NCBI GenBank assembly: GCA_938008925.1
Contig: CALLIQ010000266.1
Span: 1 to 15,401, forward strand
DNA: 15,401 nt
Reading direction: 5' to 3'
DNA from: an uncultured Acidimicrobiales bacterium
GTDB taxonomy: Bacteria > Actinomycetota > Acidimicrobiia > Acidimicrobiales > SZUA-35
Part shown: positions 6,346-13,937 of the stretch, piece by piece
How positions within the stretch are numbered: position 1 is the first letter of the stretch
Layout: each line of letters starts with the position of its first letter
Notes under the pieces: generated by a model
Told to the model about the DNA's origin: nothing
What the model saw: only the letters and a program-made list of their open reading frames with translations
The model's database searches: none
Position numbers and translations under genes: made by a program

Positions 6346-7560
6346 ATGACTCGATCGATGACGACGAGGGCGCTCGTCGTCACCGGATTGGTGTGCTCGA
6401 CAGCGACGGTCTCACACTCGTTCGGTCGCTCGGTCTACGGCCTGCTCGTCCCCGCCATCGAGGACGACCTCGGGATCACCCACGCCGAGGCCGCCGTCCC
6501 GGCGACCGCCATCTATGCGGCGTACGTGGCCGGCGTCGTGCTCGTCGCAGCGATCGGCGCTCGATTCGAGCCGATCACGATCATGCGGACCGGCCTCGCC
6601 GTCGCAGCGCTCGGGCTCGTGGTGTCCGGAACGGCGACCTCTCTCGGATCGTTGACCGTCGGTGTCGCCCTGACCGGCATGGCCGGGGCGGGCATCTGGC
6701 TCACCGCACCGGCGCTCGCCACCGCGTTCGTCCCGGCGCATCGACGGGGCTTGGTCATCGGCCTGTTGCTGTCGACCATCGGTGTGTCCAACATCGTGCT
6801 CGGTTTCGTCACGAACGCGCTGCGCGACCGCGCCGGCGACGACACGCTGTGGCGCCCCGTCGTCAAGATCGAAACCGTTGTCACCCTCGTGCTCCTCGTC
6901 GGTCTCATCGCCTTCGCCCGCTACCCGCCGACCAGTCGGATCGACGGTGGTTTCAGCGTCGACCAGCTGCGACTGGTACCTGGCTGGCTCAAGCTCACGA
7001 TCGCCTACGCGCTGTTCGGTGGGATGACCGCCGCCTTCGCTTCGTTCGTGCTCGCCGCTTTGGAGGAACAGGGCGGGTTCTCGCGAAACGGCGCAACCCT
7101 GGTGTTCACCGCGATGGGGATCGGCGGTGTGGTGCTCGCTCCGACCACGGGGGCGCTGTCGGACCGGTTCGGACGGCTTCAGATCCTGGCGCTGTCACTC
7201 ACACTTCTGCTCCTGGCCAATCTGTTCATCGCACTCGGACCGAAGCCAATCGTGGCGGTGGGAGCAGTGCTGTACGGGTCGGCCGCTGGCGCCACGCCGG
7301 CATTGGTTGCGACGTACGTCCGCGACCACGTCGAGGATCGGACGTTCAGCCGTGTCCTCGCCACCATGACGCTGTTGTTCTCGATCATGGCCGCGGTGAC
7401 ACCTGCGATCATCGGCGCCGTCGCTGATGCCACCGGCTCCTTTACGGTGCCGTATCTCCTCATGGCCGCCATGACCGCTGTGTCGGTCGCAGCCGTCGTG
7501 GCGTTGCGGGACACCGATCGAGACGCCGTCGATCGAATGGCGGCGCCGGCGGTGAGCTGA
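6346..7560 (+). CDS. Major facilitator superfamily (MFS) transporter
   Basis: Inner-membrane secondary transporter of 404 residues with about 12 hydrophobic segments arranged as two six-helix halves. The halves are separated by a polar loop near residues 191-212 (ARYPPTSRIDGG). The motif-A loop is clear in the second half, GALSDRFGRLQI (269-280), and degenerate in the first (GARFEP, 71-76). The N-terminal SFGRSVYGLLVPAIEDDLGIT resembles YbfB/YjiJ-like and sugar- or acid-transporter MFS members, but neither substrate nor direction can be assigned. I took the ATG at 6346; a second ATG at 6358 (MTTRALVV) is possible, and the frame upstream to 6304 has no support. The amidase gene starts 12 bases after the stop, so the two are probably co-transcribed, and the transporter may carry an amide or the product of its hydrolysis (inference). 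A candidate operator lies just upstream. Confidence 0.92.
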   Translation: MTRSMTTRALVVTGLVCSTATVSHSFGRSVYGLLVPAIEDDLGITHAEAAVPATAIYAAYVAGVVLVAAIGARFEPITIMRTGLAVAALGLVVSGTATSLGSLTVGVALTGMAGAGIWLTAPALATAFVPAHRRGLVIGLLLSTIGVSNIVLGFVTNALRDRAGDDTLWRPVVKIETVVTLVLLVGLIAFARYPPTSRIDGGFSVDQLRLVPGWLKLTIAYALFGGMTAAFASFVLAALEEQGGFSRNGATLVFTAMGIGGVVLAPTTGALSDRFGRLQILALSLTLLLLANLFIALGPKPIVAVGAVLYGSAAGATPALVATYVRDHVEDRTFSRVLATMTLLFSIMAAVTPAIIGAVADATGSFTVPYLLMAAMTAVSVAAVVALRDTDRDAVDRMAAPAVS

Positions 7561-7572
7561 TGAACTCCGGAC

Positions 7573-9033
7573 ATGGACCTCGGCCTCGCCTCCGCCACCC
7601 ACCTCGCACGATCCATCGCCGACCGTGACATCAGCGCGGTCGAGCTCCTCGATCTCTACCTGGCTCGCGCCGACGAACTGAACGGCCCCGTGAACGCCAT
7701 CGTCACGTTCGACGTCGAACGCGCCCGCAAGAGCGCCGAGGCCGCCGATGCTCAGACGGCGTCGGGAGAGCCGCTCGGCGCGCTTCACGGCCTGCCGATC
7801 ACGATCAAGGACGCGATCACGACCGAGGGGATTCGCTCCACCGGTGGCGCCACCGAGCTGGCTGATCACGTTCCGGAGGCCGACGCGCCCGTCGTCGAAC
7901 GGGTGAAGGCAGCCGGGGCTGTCGTGTTCGGGAAGACGAACCTGCCTCGGTGGTCTGGCGACATTCAGGCGTACAACCCGATGTTCGGCACCACCAACAA
8001 CCCGTGGGACCTCGAACGAACGCCTGGGGGGTCGAGCGGGGGAGCGTCGGCCGCGGTAGCAGCGGGGCTGACTGCGTTCGAGATCGGGACCGACATCGGC
8101 GGCTCGGTGCGCATTCCCTCCCACTTCGCCGGGGTCTGCGGCCACAAGCCGAGCTGGGGGATCGTGCCGCAACGGGGCTATCTCGATCGCCCGGTCGGCG
8201 GAACGACCGAAGCCGACGTCAACGTGTTCGGCCCGATCGCCCGCTCCGTCGACGACCTCGAACTCGTGTTGGATGTCATCGCCGGGCCGACCGACGATCG
8301 AGCCACCGCGTGGAAGCTCGAGCTTCCGCCCGCCCGTCACACCGAGATCGGCGACTTCAGAGTCGCCGCGTGGCTCGACGACCCCCGCTGCCCGGTTGGC
8401 GAGAACGTTGCGACTCTCTTGGATTCGGCGGTCCGGTCGCTCGAGTCCGCCGGCGTCTCGGTCGATCGGTCCGCTCGGCCAGGCCCGACCATCGACGATG
8501 CGTGGGAGACCGGGCTGCCCCTCATCTCTGCTGCGACCTCGCCGGGCCGCAGCGAGAAGGAGTGGGAGGAACAGGTTCGCAGGGCCAACGATCCAGATCT
8601 CGACCCGACCGCCCGGATGCGTTACCAGGCATCGACGCTCTATCACCGCGACCAGCTGCTGCTCGACCAACGCCGAATCGAGTTGTGCGCCCAATGGGCC
8701 GACTTCTTCACCCGCCACGACATCATGTTGTGCCCCGTCGTCGTCACCGAAGCGATCCGCCACGTCCACGAGGGTGGTCTGTACAGCCGATCGATCGAGA
8801 TCGACGGCATGGAACGGTCCTATGCCGACCTGATCGCGTGGACGTCGTTCATCGGTTTCGTGCGGCTGCCTTCGACCGTCGTTCCCGTCGGGCTCACACC
8901 TGACGGGCTTCCGGTCGGGATCCAGATCGTGGCGCCGTTCCTCGAGGACCGAACGGCCCTGGCGTTCGCACGACACGTCGAACGCCTGCTCGGGGGCGTG
9001 CAGACGCCACCGATGGCCGTTCTCGGGTCCTAG
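7573..9033 (+). CDS. Amidase signature family hydrolase
   Basis: Serine amidohydrolase of 486 residues that splits a carboxamide to acid plus ammonia or amine. The Ser-cisSer-Lys triad is complete: Lys79 in LPITIKDA, cis-Ser154 in TPGGSSGGASAAVAAG, and nucleophile Ser178 in GTDIGGSVRIPS, with the usual 24-residue spacing between the serines. GLPVGIQIVAPFLEDRTAL is the normal C-terminal stretch. GatA also belongs to this family, but no gatB or gatC is adjacent, and the central region (DPDLDPTARMRYQASTLYHRDQLLLDQRR) looks like a general catabolic amidase rather than the tRNA amidotransferase subunit. There is no signal peptide, so it is cytoplasmic. The ATG at 7573 follows the transporter stop by 12 bases with no strong ribosome site, suggesting translational coupling. 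The substrate is unknown. It converges on the dienelactone hydrolase-family gene with a 36-base gap. Confidence 0.94.
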   Translation: MDLGLASATHLARSIADRDISAVELLDLYLARADELNGPVNAIVTFDVERARKSAEAADAQTASGEPLGALHGLPITIKDAITTEGIRSTGGATELADHVPEADAPVVERVKAAGAVVFGKTNLPRWSGDIQAYNPMFGTTNNPWDLERTPGGSSGGASAAVAAGLTAFEIGTDIGGSVRIPSHFAGVCGHKPSWGIVPQRGYLDRPVGGTTEADVNVFGPIARSVDDLELVLDVIAGPTDDRATAWKLELPPARHTEIGDFRVAAWLDDPRCPVGENVATLLDSAVRSLESAGVSVDRSARPGPTIDDAWETGLPLISAATSPGRSEKEWEEQVRRANDPDLDPTARMRYQASTLYHRDQLLLDQRRIELCAQWADFFTRHDIMLCPVVVTEAIRHVHEGGLYSRSIEIDGMERSYADLIAWTSFIGFVRLPSTVVPVGLTPDGLPVGIQIVAPFLEDRTALAFARHVERLLGGVQTPPMAVLGS

Positions 9034-9069
9034 AGACGATCGGGGCTCAGGCGCGAGTCAGAGCACGGG

Positions 9070-9825
9070 TCACGACGTCACTCTGCGAGCGAAGAGGTCG
9101 AAGAGGCGAGTCCAGTGCAGCTCGGACGCTTCGGGGACGTACGCGGGCCGCTCGGCGAAGGCGAAGCCGTGCTCGGTTCCGGGGAACCACTCGACCTGGC
9201 CGGCGGTGCCGGCGGCCGCCAAGGCGGCCTCGAACTCCGCAACCATTTCCGGCGGCGCGTACGAATCGGTCTCGGCGCATGCGACGTACACCTCGCCGTC
9301 GATCGAACCGAGGTGGCGGTGGGGGGAGTCGGCGGCATCGACGGCGAGCGCGACGCCGTGGATCGAGGCCGCAGCGGTGACCTGGCCGGGAAGCGCAGCA
9401 GCGATCATCAGTGCCATTGGACCGGACATGCAGTAGCCGACCGTTCCGACTCGGGTCGTGTCGGCGTTGGCGTCAGCGTCGGCGTGCTCGAGCAACGCCT
9501 TGGCGTCGTCGGTGGCCATCGCATTCGACAGATTGCTCATCAGCTCGAACATGCGATCGCGGTCCTCGGTCTCGAAGACGTTGTACTCGCGGACGTCTCG
9601 GTAGTAGAGCTGCGATGTCATGACGTAGTAGCCGTCGGCAGCGATGCGGCGACACATGTCGCGAAGCTCCTCGCGCATGCCGGGCGCGTCCATGAGGAAC
9701 AGGATCACGGGCCACGGTCCATCGCCCGCATCGCCGCCGGGCTCAGGGTGCACGACGAAGGTCGGCATCTCGCCGTCGGCAGTGGTCAGATCGAATCGGG
9801 TCTCAGGCAGTGCGGGCGTGGACAT
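9070..9825 (-). CDS. Dienelactone hydrolase family protein
   Basis: Alpha/beta-hydrolase of 251 residues. The triad is the Cys-Asp-His form typical of dienelactone hydrolases: Cys132 in the nucleophile elbow VGYCMSGP, Asp187 in CAETDSYAPP, and His219 in FPGTEHGFAF. The N-terminal VILFLMDAPGMREELRDMCRRIAADGYYVMTSQLYYR matches the family's oxyanion strand and substrate loop. Classical members open dienelactone in chlorocatechol breakdown, but most genomic homologues have unknown ester or lactone substrates, and no catechol-pathway genes are nearby. There is no signal peptide. It lies 33 bases downstream of hrpA on the same strand, so read-through is possible, but a TAGGGT element six bases before the ATG points to its own leaderless promoter. 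Nothing links its chemistry to the helicase. Confidence 0.93.
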   Translation of the reverse strand: MSTPALPETRFDLTTADGEMPTFVVHPEPGGDAGDGPWPVILFLMDAPGMREELRDMCRRIAADGYYVMTSQLYYRDVREYNVFETEDRDRMFELMSNLSNAMATDDAKALLEHADADANADTTRVGTVGYCMSGPMALMIAAALPGQVTAAASIHGVALAVDAADSPHRHLGSIDGEVYVACAETDSYAPPEMVAEFEAALAAAGTAGQVEWFPGTEHGFAFAERPAYVPEASELHWTRLFDLFARRVTS

Positions 9826-9831
9826 CGGCCG

Positions 9832-9862
9832 ACCCTAATTCGGCGCGGTCGCGAGCGCTCAA
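9832..9862 (-). promoter_or_regulatory. Leaderless-type promoter of the dienelactone hydrolase gene
   Basis: On the minus strand TAGGGT (9837-9832) is followed by six bases (CGGCCG) and the ATG at 9825. A TTGAGC (9862-9857) lies 19 bases upstream of it as a possible -35 box and overlaps the hrpA stop codon. This would give the gene transcription independent of hrpA. Confidence 0.42.
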
Positions 9863-12800
9863 CGAGCTCGGTCGATCTCATCGAGCGCGCGTCGGATTCG
9901 CTTGATGCTGACCTTCTCGACCGCTCCGATTCGCGGCGCGAACAGCGAGACCCGGAGCTCCTCGATCTGCCAAGCAACCGCCTCGAGCTCCTCGGACAAC
10001 CCGTCAGCCCGAACGAGTGCGGCGAAGCGCTGCTCGACCTCGGCGATCTCGCGTTGCTGATCACGGTCGCGACCCAACGATTCGGGGAGCGCATCGAGCC
10101 GGGCCGTGATCGCGTCGAGATAGCGAGCGATGTCGGCGAGGCGTCCGACGCCGACGCCAGCGACCAGCCCCGGATAGACGAGGCGATCACGGTGAGCGAG
10201 CGCATCGGCGACCGTCGGGGCCATGGATGAACCGGCCTCGCACCGCTCGGCGGCAGTGCGGAGGGCAGCTTCGGCCACGATGATCGAGGTCGCGCCGGAC
10301 GCTGCGGCTCGCAAGGTGCGGTCGATGTCGCGCTTCATGGCGGTGGCGAGCGTGTCGAAACCGTCCTTCGACGTCGGCGGACCCCCATGCTCGGCGATCA
10401 GCAAGTCGAGCGCCCCGGTGATGATGTCTTCGTACCAGGCGCCCTTCGTCTGGATGTCCGATGCTGCGATCGAGAGCTTGACTCGGTTGTCGAGCATCGA
10501 GTCGAGCCGCCGCAACGGTGAACCCATGGCGAAGCGCAGCAGGCGACGCACACCGCTCCACATCGCCTCGTCACGCTCGTCCTCGGTCGGAAGGAGTCGG
10601 ACGCTCACGCTGTCGCCTCGATCGATCAGGGCCGGGTAGGCGACGACGACGTGGCTGCCAGCGTCGGTCTCGACCGTTGCGGGGAGATCATCCATGTCCC
10701 ACGTCGTCAAACCGTCGCGGGTCACGCCGTCGTTCGCCGTGGCGAGAGACGAGCGGATCGACTCGTCGAGGCGGCGTCGCAGCGAATCGAGATCCTTCCC
10801 GGCGGCGAGCATCGCGCCGTTGGTCCCCAACACACGGAACGTCGGTCGGAGATGGCGCGGCACGTCGACCATTCGCACGTCTTCAGGGGCGACCGGCGAA
10901 CCGCTGAGGCGGGCGAGTTCGTGGCGGACCGATTCGGAGAACCCATCCGAAGTCGCGTCGTACCGGCGCTCCAGCACGTCGGTGATCTCCGCAGCCGACT
11001 CGGGAATCGGCAGGAACTGCTTTCTGACCGACTTCGGGAGCGAACGCAAGAGTGACTCGACGAGCTCTCGCCGGAATCCGGGAACGTTCCATTCGAAGAG
11101 GCCGGGGTCGAGCTGGTTCAACGCGTCGAGCGCCACGTCGACGATCACGCCGTCGATGGGACTGGCGGGGTCGAACTCGTAGGACACAGCGCAGCGCACG
11201 CCATTGACGACCCATGATTCAGGGAACTGCTCGTCATCGACGGCGACGGCCGCTTCGTCGATGAGATCGCCAACGGTGAGATGCAGCGCGCGCTCGTCGT
11301 CGAGCTTCTTCCACCACTTGTTGAAGTGACCGATGGACGTGACGTCGGCGCCAACTCGCGCATCGAAGAACGCAAACAACTTCTCGTGCTCGTCGACGAG
11401 ATCTCGGACGCGCGCACGCGCCTGCCGGGCCTCGACATCGGCCAGGACCGCACGGTTGTGCTCGACGAAGCCATGGTGGTCGAGCTCGTGATTCTCCAGC
11501 TCGCCCTCGATCAACGCGTGCTGGATGAACAGCTCTCGAGCCTGGGCCACATCGACTCGGCGGTGATTGATCGTGCGCCCTTCGACGATGGGCAGCCCGA
11601 ACAGGGTGGCTCGTTCGATCGTCGTGGCCGTGCCCCTGGCCGCACTCCACTGCGGCACGTCGTACCGGTACACCGCCAGATGTTGGGCGGCATCCTCGAT
11701 CCAACCGGGATCGACCGGAGCCACCATGCGGGCCCACAACCGATTGGTTTCGACCAGCTCGCCTGCGATCACCCAGCGGGCGTCGGTGCGTCGTTGACCC
11801 GATCCCGGAGCGATCGCGAACTGAGCACCTCGCGCCGCTGCGTACTCCTGCAGAGGCTTTCGGCCCCGGCCCTTGACCGCTTTCGGGGGCGGAAGGCGAT
11901 GCCCGACGTGAGACAGCAGCCCGGCGATCAAAGCCTGGTGCACGACGTCGAGCGATGCCGCTTGGGTTTGGCGGTCGGCTCCCCGGTCTCGACCGCTCGA
12001 CCGTCGCTCACCCCGGCGCCCAGAGCGTGAACCCTTCTCCTTCGATCCCTTCTGGTTCGATCCCTTCTGGTTCGAGGCCTGTCGGCGACCGGTGTCGATC
12101 CCGATCGAGGATGCAGACTCTCGGAGCTGCCGCTCGATGTCGAGCCACTCCCGGACTCGTATGGCGTGCAGGTGCTCTCGCTTCAGGCGCTTGCGGAACT
12201 GATTGCTCGAGAGATCTCGGCGAAGTTCGGTCACGTAGTCCCACAGGAGCAGGAGCGAGCCGAAGTCGGACGCCGGATCGAGGTGACGGGCATGCGCCTC
12301 ATCTGCCGCCTGTCGCTGCTCCGACGGTCGCTCCCGAGGATCCTGAATCGACATGGCAGCCGCGATGATCAGGACCTCGCGGACGCATCCCAGCTCGGCC
12401 GCCTCCAACACCATTCGACCGAGACGCGGATCGACGGGCAGTCGCCCGAGGTCGCGTCCGGTCGGGGTCAGCCATCGCTTGGTGCCTTCGTTCGCCGGAT
12501 CGACCGCGTCGAGTTCCTCCAGCAGTGCGATGCCGTCGGCAATCGACCGTGCGTCTGGTGGGTCGACGAAGGGAAAGTCCTCGACCGCCCCGAGCCCGAG
12601 CGACGCCATCTGGAGGATCACCGCAGCGAGGTTGGTCCGTTGGATCTCGGGCTCGGTGAACTCTGGTCTCGAGTCGTAGTCCTCTTCGTCGTAGAGCCGG
12701 ATACAGACGCCGGGGGCGACGCGCCCACATCGACCGGCGCGCTGGTTGGCCGACGCCTGCGACACGGCCTCGATGGGAAGTCGCTGAACCTTGGTGCGGC

Positions 12801-13728
12801 GACTGAATCGCGAGATGCGTGCGAGACCGGTGTCGACGACCGACCGGATTCCCGGCACCGTCAGCGACGTCTCGGCGACGTTCGTGGAGACCACGACGCG
12901 GCGACCGGAATGGGACGAGAAGATCCGCTGCTGCTCCGCCGCCGTGAGACGAGCGAACAAAGGAACGATCTCGGTGTTGGCGAGGTCCAAGTCTTCGAGC
13001 GCGTCGATCGCCTCGCGGATGTCTCGCTCGCCGGGGCAGAACACCAGCACGTCGCCGGGTTCGGTTCGTCGCAGCTCGAGGATCGCATCGGCGATCGCCG
13101 CTGGCATGCCACCGTCGCCGCTCGGGCCGTCCTCGAGCGGGCGGTAGCGAACCTCGACGGGGTGGTTTCGGCCGGTCACCTCGATGATGGGGGCGTCGTC
13201 GAAGTGCTCCGAGAAGCGTGCCGTGTCGATCGTGGCCGAGGTGACGATCACCTTCAGATCGGGGCGGCGGGGGAGGAGCTGTTTGAGATAGCCGAGCAGG
13301 AAGTCGATGTTGAGGCTTCGCTCATGCGCCTCGTCGACGATGATCGTGTCGTAGGCGGACAGCATGCGATCGCGCTGGATCTCGGCCAGGAGAATGCCGT
13401 CGGTGACCAGTTTGATCGCCGCGTCCGGGCCGGTCTTGTCGTCGAAGCGAACCGCGTAGCCCACCGTCGAGCCGGGCTCGCCGACCCGTGGCCCGCCGAT
13501 CTCTTCGGCGATCCGCGCCGCAATGGAACGAGCGGCCAGGCGCCGCGGCTGGGTGTGGCCGATGAAACCGTTCGTTCCTCGACCGAGGTCCCGGCAGATC
13601 TGCGGCAACTTGGTGCTCTTGCCCGAACCGGTTTCGCCCGCGACGACGACCACCTGATTCGATTCGATGAGCGCAGCAATGTCATCTCGGCGACGTTCGA
13701 CCGGGAGCAGATCCACGTCGCACAGCAT
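9859..13728 (-). CDS. hrpA: ATP-dependent DEAH-box RNA helicase HrpA
   Basis: Cytoplasmic RNA helicase of the DEAH/RHA family; the E. coli homologue (about 1300 residues) acts in mRNA processing. This one has 1289 residues from the ATG at 13728. Motifs: Walker A GETGSGKS (31-38), TQPRRLAARS (motif Ia), DEAH (132-135), SAT (164-166), STNVAETS (281-288, motif V) and QRAGRCGR (329-336, motif VI). The HA2 and OB-type regions follow, then a long C-terminal part matching the DUF3418 extension of full-length HrpA, which separates it from the shorter HrpB. A basic low-complexity linker at about residues 550-587 contains three 5-residue repeats. The start is uncertain: GTG at 13779 and TTG at 13806 are in frame, and the TTG has an AGGGA about seven bases upstream. 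I prefer the ATG because the conserved LPVERRRDDI follows it at the usual short distance. The dienelactone hydrolase gene follows after 33 bases. Confidence 0.95.
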   Translation of the reverse strand: MLCDVDLLPVERRRDDIAALIESNQVVVVAGETGSGKSTKLPQICRDLGRGTNGFIGHTQPRRLAARSIAARIAEEIGGPRVGEPGSTVGYAVRFDDKTGPDAAIKLVTDGILLAEIQRDRMLSAYDTIIVDEAHERSLNIDFLLGYLKQLLPRRPDLKVIVTSATIDTARFSEHFDDAPIIEVTGRNHPVEVRYRPLEDGPSGDGGMPAAIADAILELRRTEPGDVLVFCPGERDIREAIDALEDLDLANTEIVPLFARLTAAEQQRIFSSHSGRRVVVSTNVAETSLTVPGIRSVVDTGLARISRFSRRTKVQRLPIEAVSQASANQRAGRCGRVAPGVCIRLYDEEDYDSRPEFTEPEIQRTNLAAVILQMASLGLGAVEDFPFVDPPDARSIADGIALLEELDAVDPANEGTKRWLTPTGRDLGRLPVDPRLGRMVLEAAELGCVREVLIIAAAMSIQDPRERPSEQRQAADEAHARHLDPASDFGSLLLLWDYVTELRRDLSSNQFRKRLKREHLHAIRVREWLDIERQLRESASSIGIDTGRRQASNQKGSNQKGSKEKGSRSGRRGERRSSGRDRGADRQTQAASLDVVHQALIAGLLSHVGHRLPPPKAVKGRGRKPLQEYAAARGAQFAIAPGSGQRRTDARWVIAGELVETNRLWARMVAPVDPGWIEDAAQHLAVYRYDVPQWSAARGTATTIERATLFGLPIVEGRTINHRRVDVAQARELFIQHALIEGELENHELDHHGFVEHNRAVLADVEARQARARVRDLVDEHEKLFAFFDARVGADVTSIGHFNKWWKKLDDERALHLTVGDLIDEAAVAVDDEQFPESWVVNGVRCAVSYEFDPASPIDGVIVDVALDALNQLDPGLFEWNVPGFRRELVESLLRSLPKSVRKQFLPIPESAAEITDVLERRYDATSDGFSESVRHELARLSGSPVAPEDVRMVDVPRHLRPTFRVLGTNGAMLAAGKDLDSLRRRLDESIRSSLATANDGVTRDGLTTWDMDDLPATVETDAGSHVVVAYPALIDRGDSVSVRLLPTEDERDEAMWSGVRRLLRFAMGSPLRRLDSMLDNRVKLSIAASDIQTKGAWYEDIITGALDLLIAEHGGPPTSKDGFDTLATAMKRDIDRTLRAAASGATSIIVAEAALRTAAERCEAGSSMAPTVADALAHRDRLVYPGLVAGVGVGRLADIARYLDAITARLDALPESLGRDRDQQREIAEVEQRFAALVRADGLSEELEAVAWQIEELRVSLFAPRIGAVEKVSIKRIRRALDEIDRAR
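12031..12075 (-). repeat. Three 15-bp tandem repeats inside hrpA
   Basis: Plus strand 12046-12060 and 12061-12075 are identical (TCCCTTCTGGTTCGA); 12031-12045 is the same unit with three changes. In the HrpA frame they read SNQKG, SNQKG and SKEKG, inside a basic, Arg/Ser/Gly-rich linker. The whole-codon period keeps the frame, so copy number can change without breaking the gene. Confidence 0.9.
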
Positions 13729-13820
13729 GCCAGCAAGAACGAGCGACCACGGAGCGTGATGTTTGCTGGGGATCGTCACCAATGACCGAATTGGCCGCTT
13801 CTTCAATGGGTATCCCTGCA

Positions 13821-13838
13821 GTGAGCCAGTTGACTCAC
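13821..13838. promoter_or_regulatory. Near-palindrome in the divergent hrpA / membrane-protein promoter region
   Basis: GTGAGCCAGTTGACTCAC is an 18-base imperfect palindrome: seven of nine symmetric pairs match, with outer half-sites GTGAG and CTCAC. It lies between the divergent hrpA gene and the gene starting at 13934. It could be a repressor site or a chance match. Confidence 0.25.
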
Positions 13839-13846
13839 CCAGACCC

Positions 13847-13876
13847 TTGGCGAAACGGTCCAGATCCGTCTAGCTT
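13847..13876 (+). promoter_or_regulatory. Possible promoter of the membrane-protein/asnB unit
   Basis: TTGGCG (13847-13852), an 18-base spacer and TAGCTT (13871-13876) make a plausible -35/-10 pair. Transcription would start near 13883 and give a leader of about 50 bases that includes the hairpin at 13891-13924. It is judged by eye only. Confidence 0.3.
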
Positions 13877-13890
13877 GACCACTCGGAGTC

Positions 13891-13924
13891 GCCAACTGTT
13901 CGTGAGGGCACGAACGATGTTGGC
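13891..13924 (+). promoter_or_regulatory. Bulged hairpin in the 5' leader of the membrane-protein gene
   Basis: Outer stem GCCAAC (13891-13896) pairs with GTTGGC (13919-13924). Inner stem GTTCGTG (13898-13904) pairs with CACGAAC (13909-13915). The loop is AGGG, and the only irregularity is one base against three (T versus GAT). The 13 base pairs end nine bases before the ATG at 13934, and the 3' arm overlaps the purine-rich GGCGGGG that would be the ribosome site. The loop AGGG is itself Shine-Dalgarno-like and lies eight bases before an ATG in the 3' arm. It is a probable RNA structure affecting translation; there is no terminator-like T-run. Confidence 0.55.
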
Positions 13925-13937
13925 GGGGCGAAAATGA
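13917..13937 (+). CDS. Possible six-codon leader ORF (MLAGRK)
   Basis: An ATG at 13917 lies eight bases after GAGGG (13904-13908, a good ribosome site in the hairpin loop). It opens six codons, MLAGRK, and its TGA (13935-13937) overlaps the ATG of the next gene as ATGA. This layout is typical of translational coupling. The ORF is so short that chance is a real possibility, and no amino acid is repeated as in classical attenuator peptides. Confidence 0.25.
   Translation: MLAGRK

Noticed and set aside
7195..8976. 593-codon open frame on the - strand
   Set aside because: It is antisense to the MFS transporter end and the amidase, whose catalytic motifs are intact. Its composition is Arg-rich and family-less.
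9059..9085. CAGAG/CTCTG inverted repeat near the convergent stops of the amidase and dienelactone hydrolase genes
   Set aside because: It is only five pairs with a 17-base loop and no U-tract, so it is not distinguishable from chance.
9115..10230. 371-codon open frame on the + strand
   Set aside because: It is antisense to the dienelactone hydrolase gene and the 3' end of hrpA. Both minus-strand proteins are conserved.
11281..12030. 249-codon open frame on the + strand
   Set aside because: It is a shadow of hrpA on the opposite strand with no start signal and no family features.
12166..13785. 539-codon open frame on the + strand
   Set aside because: It is fully antisense to hrpA, whose helicase motifs are all present. 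It has no recognisable motif of its own.
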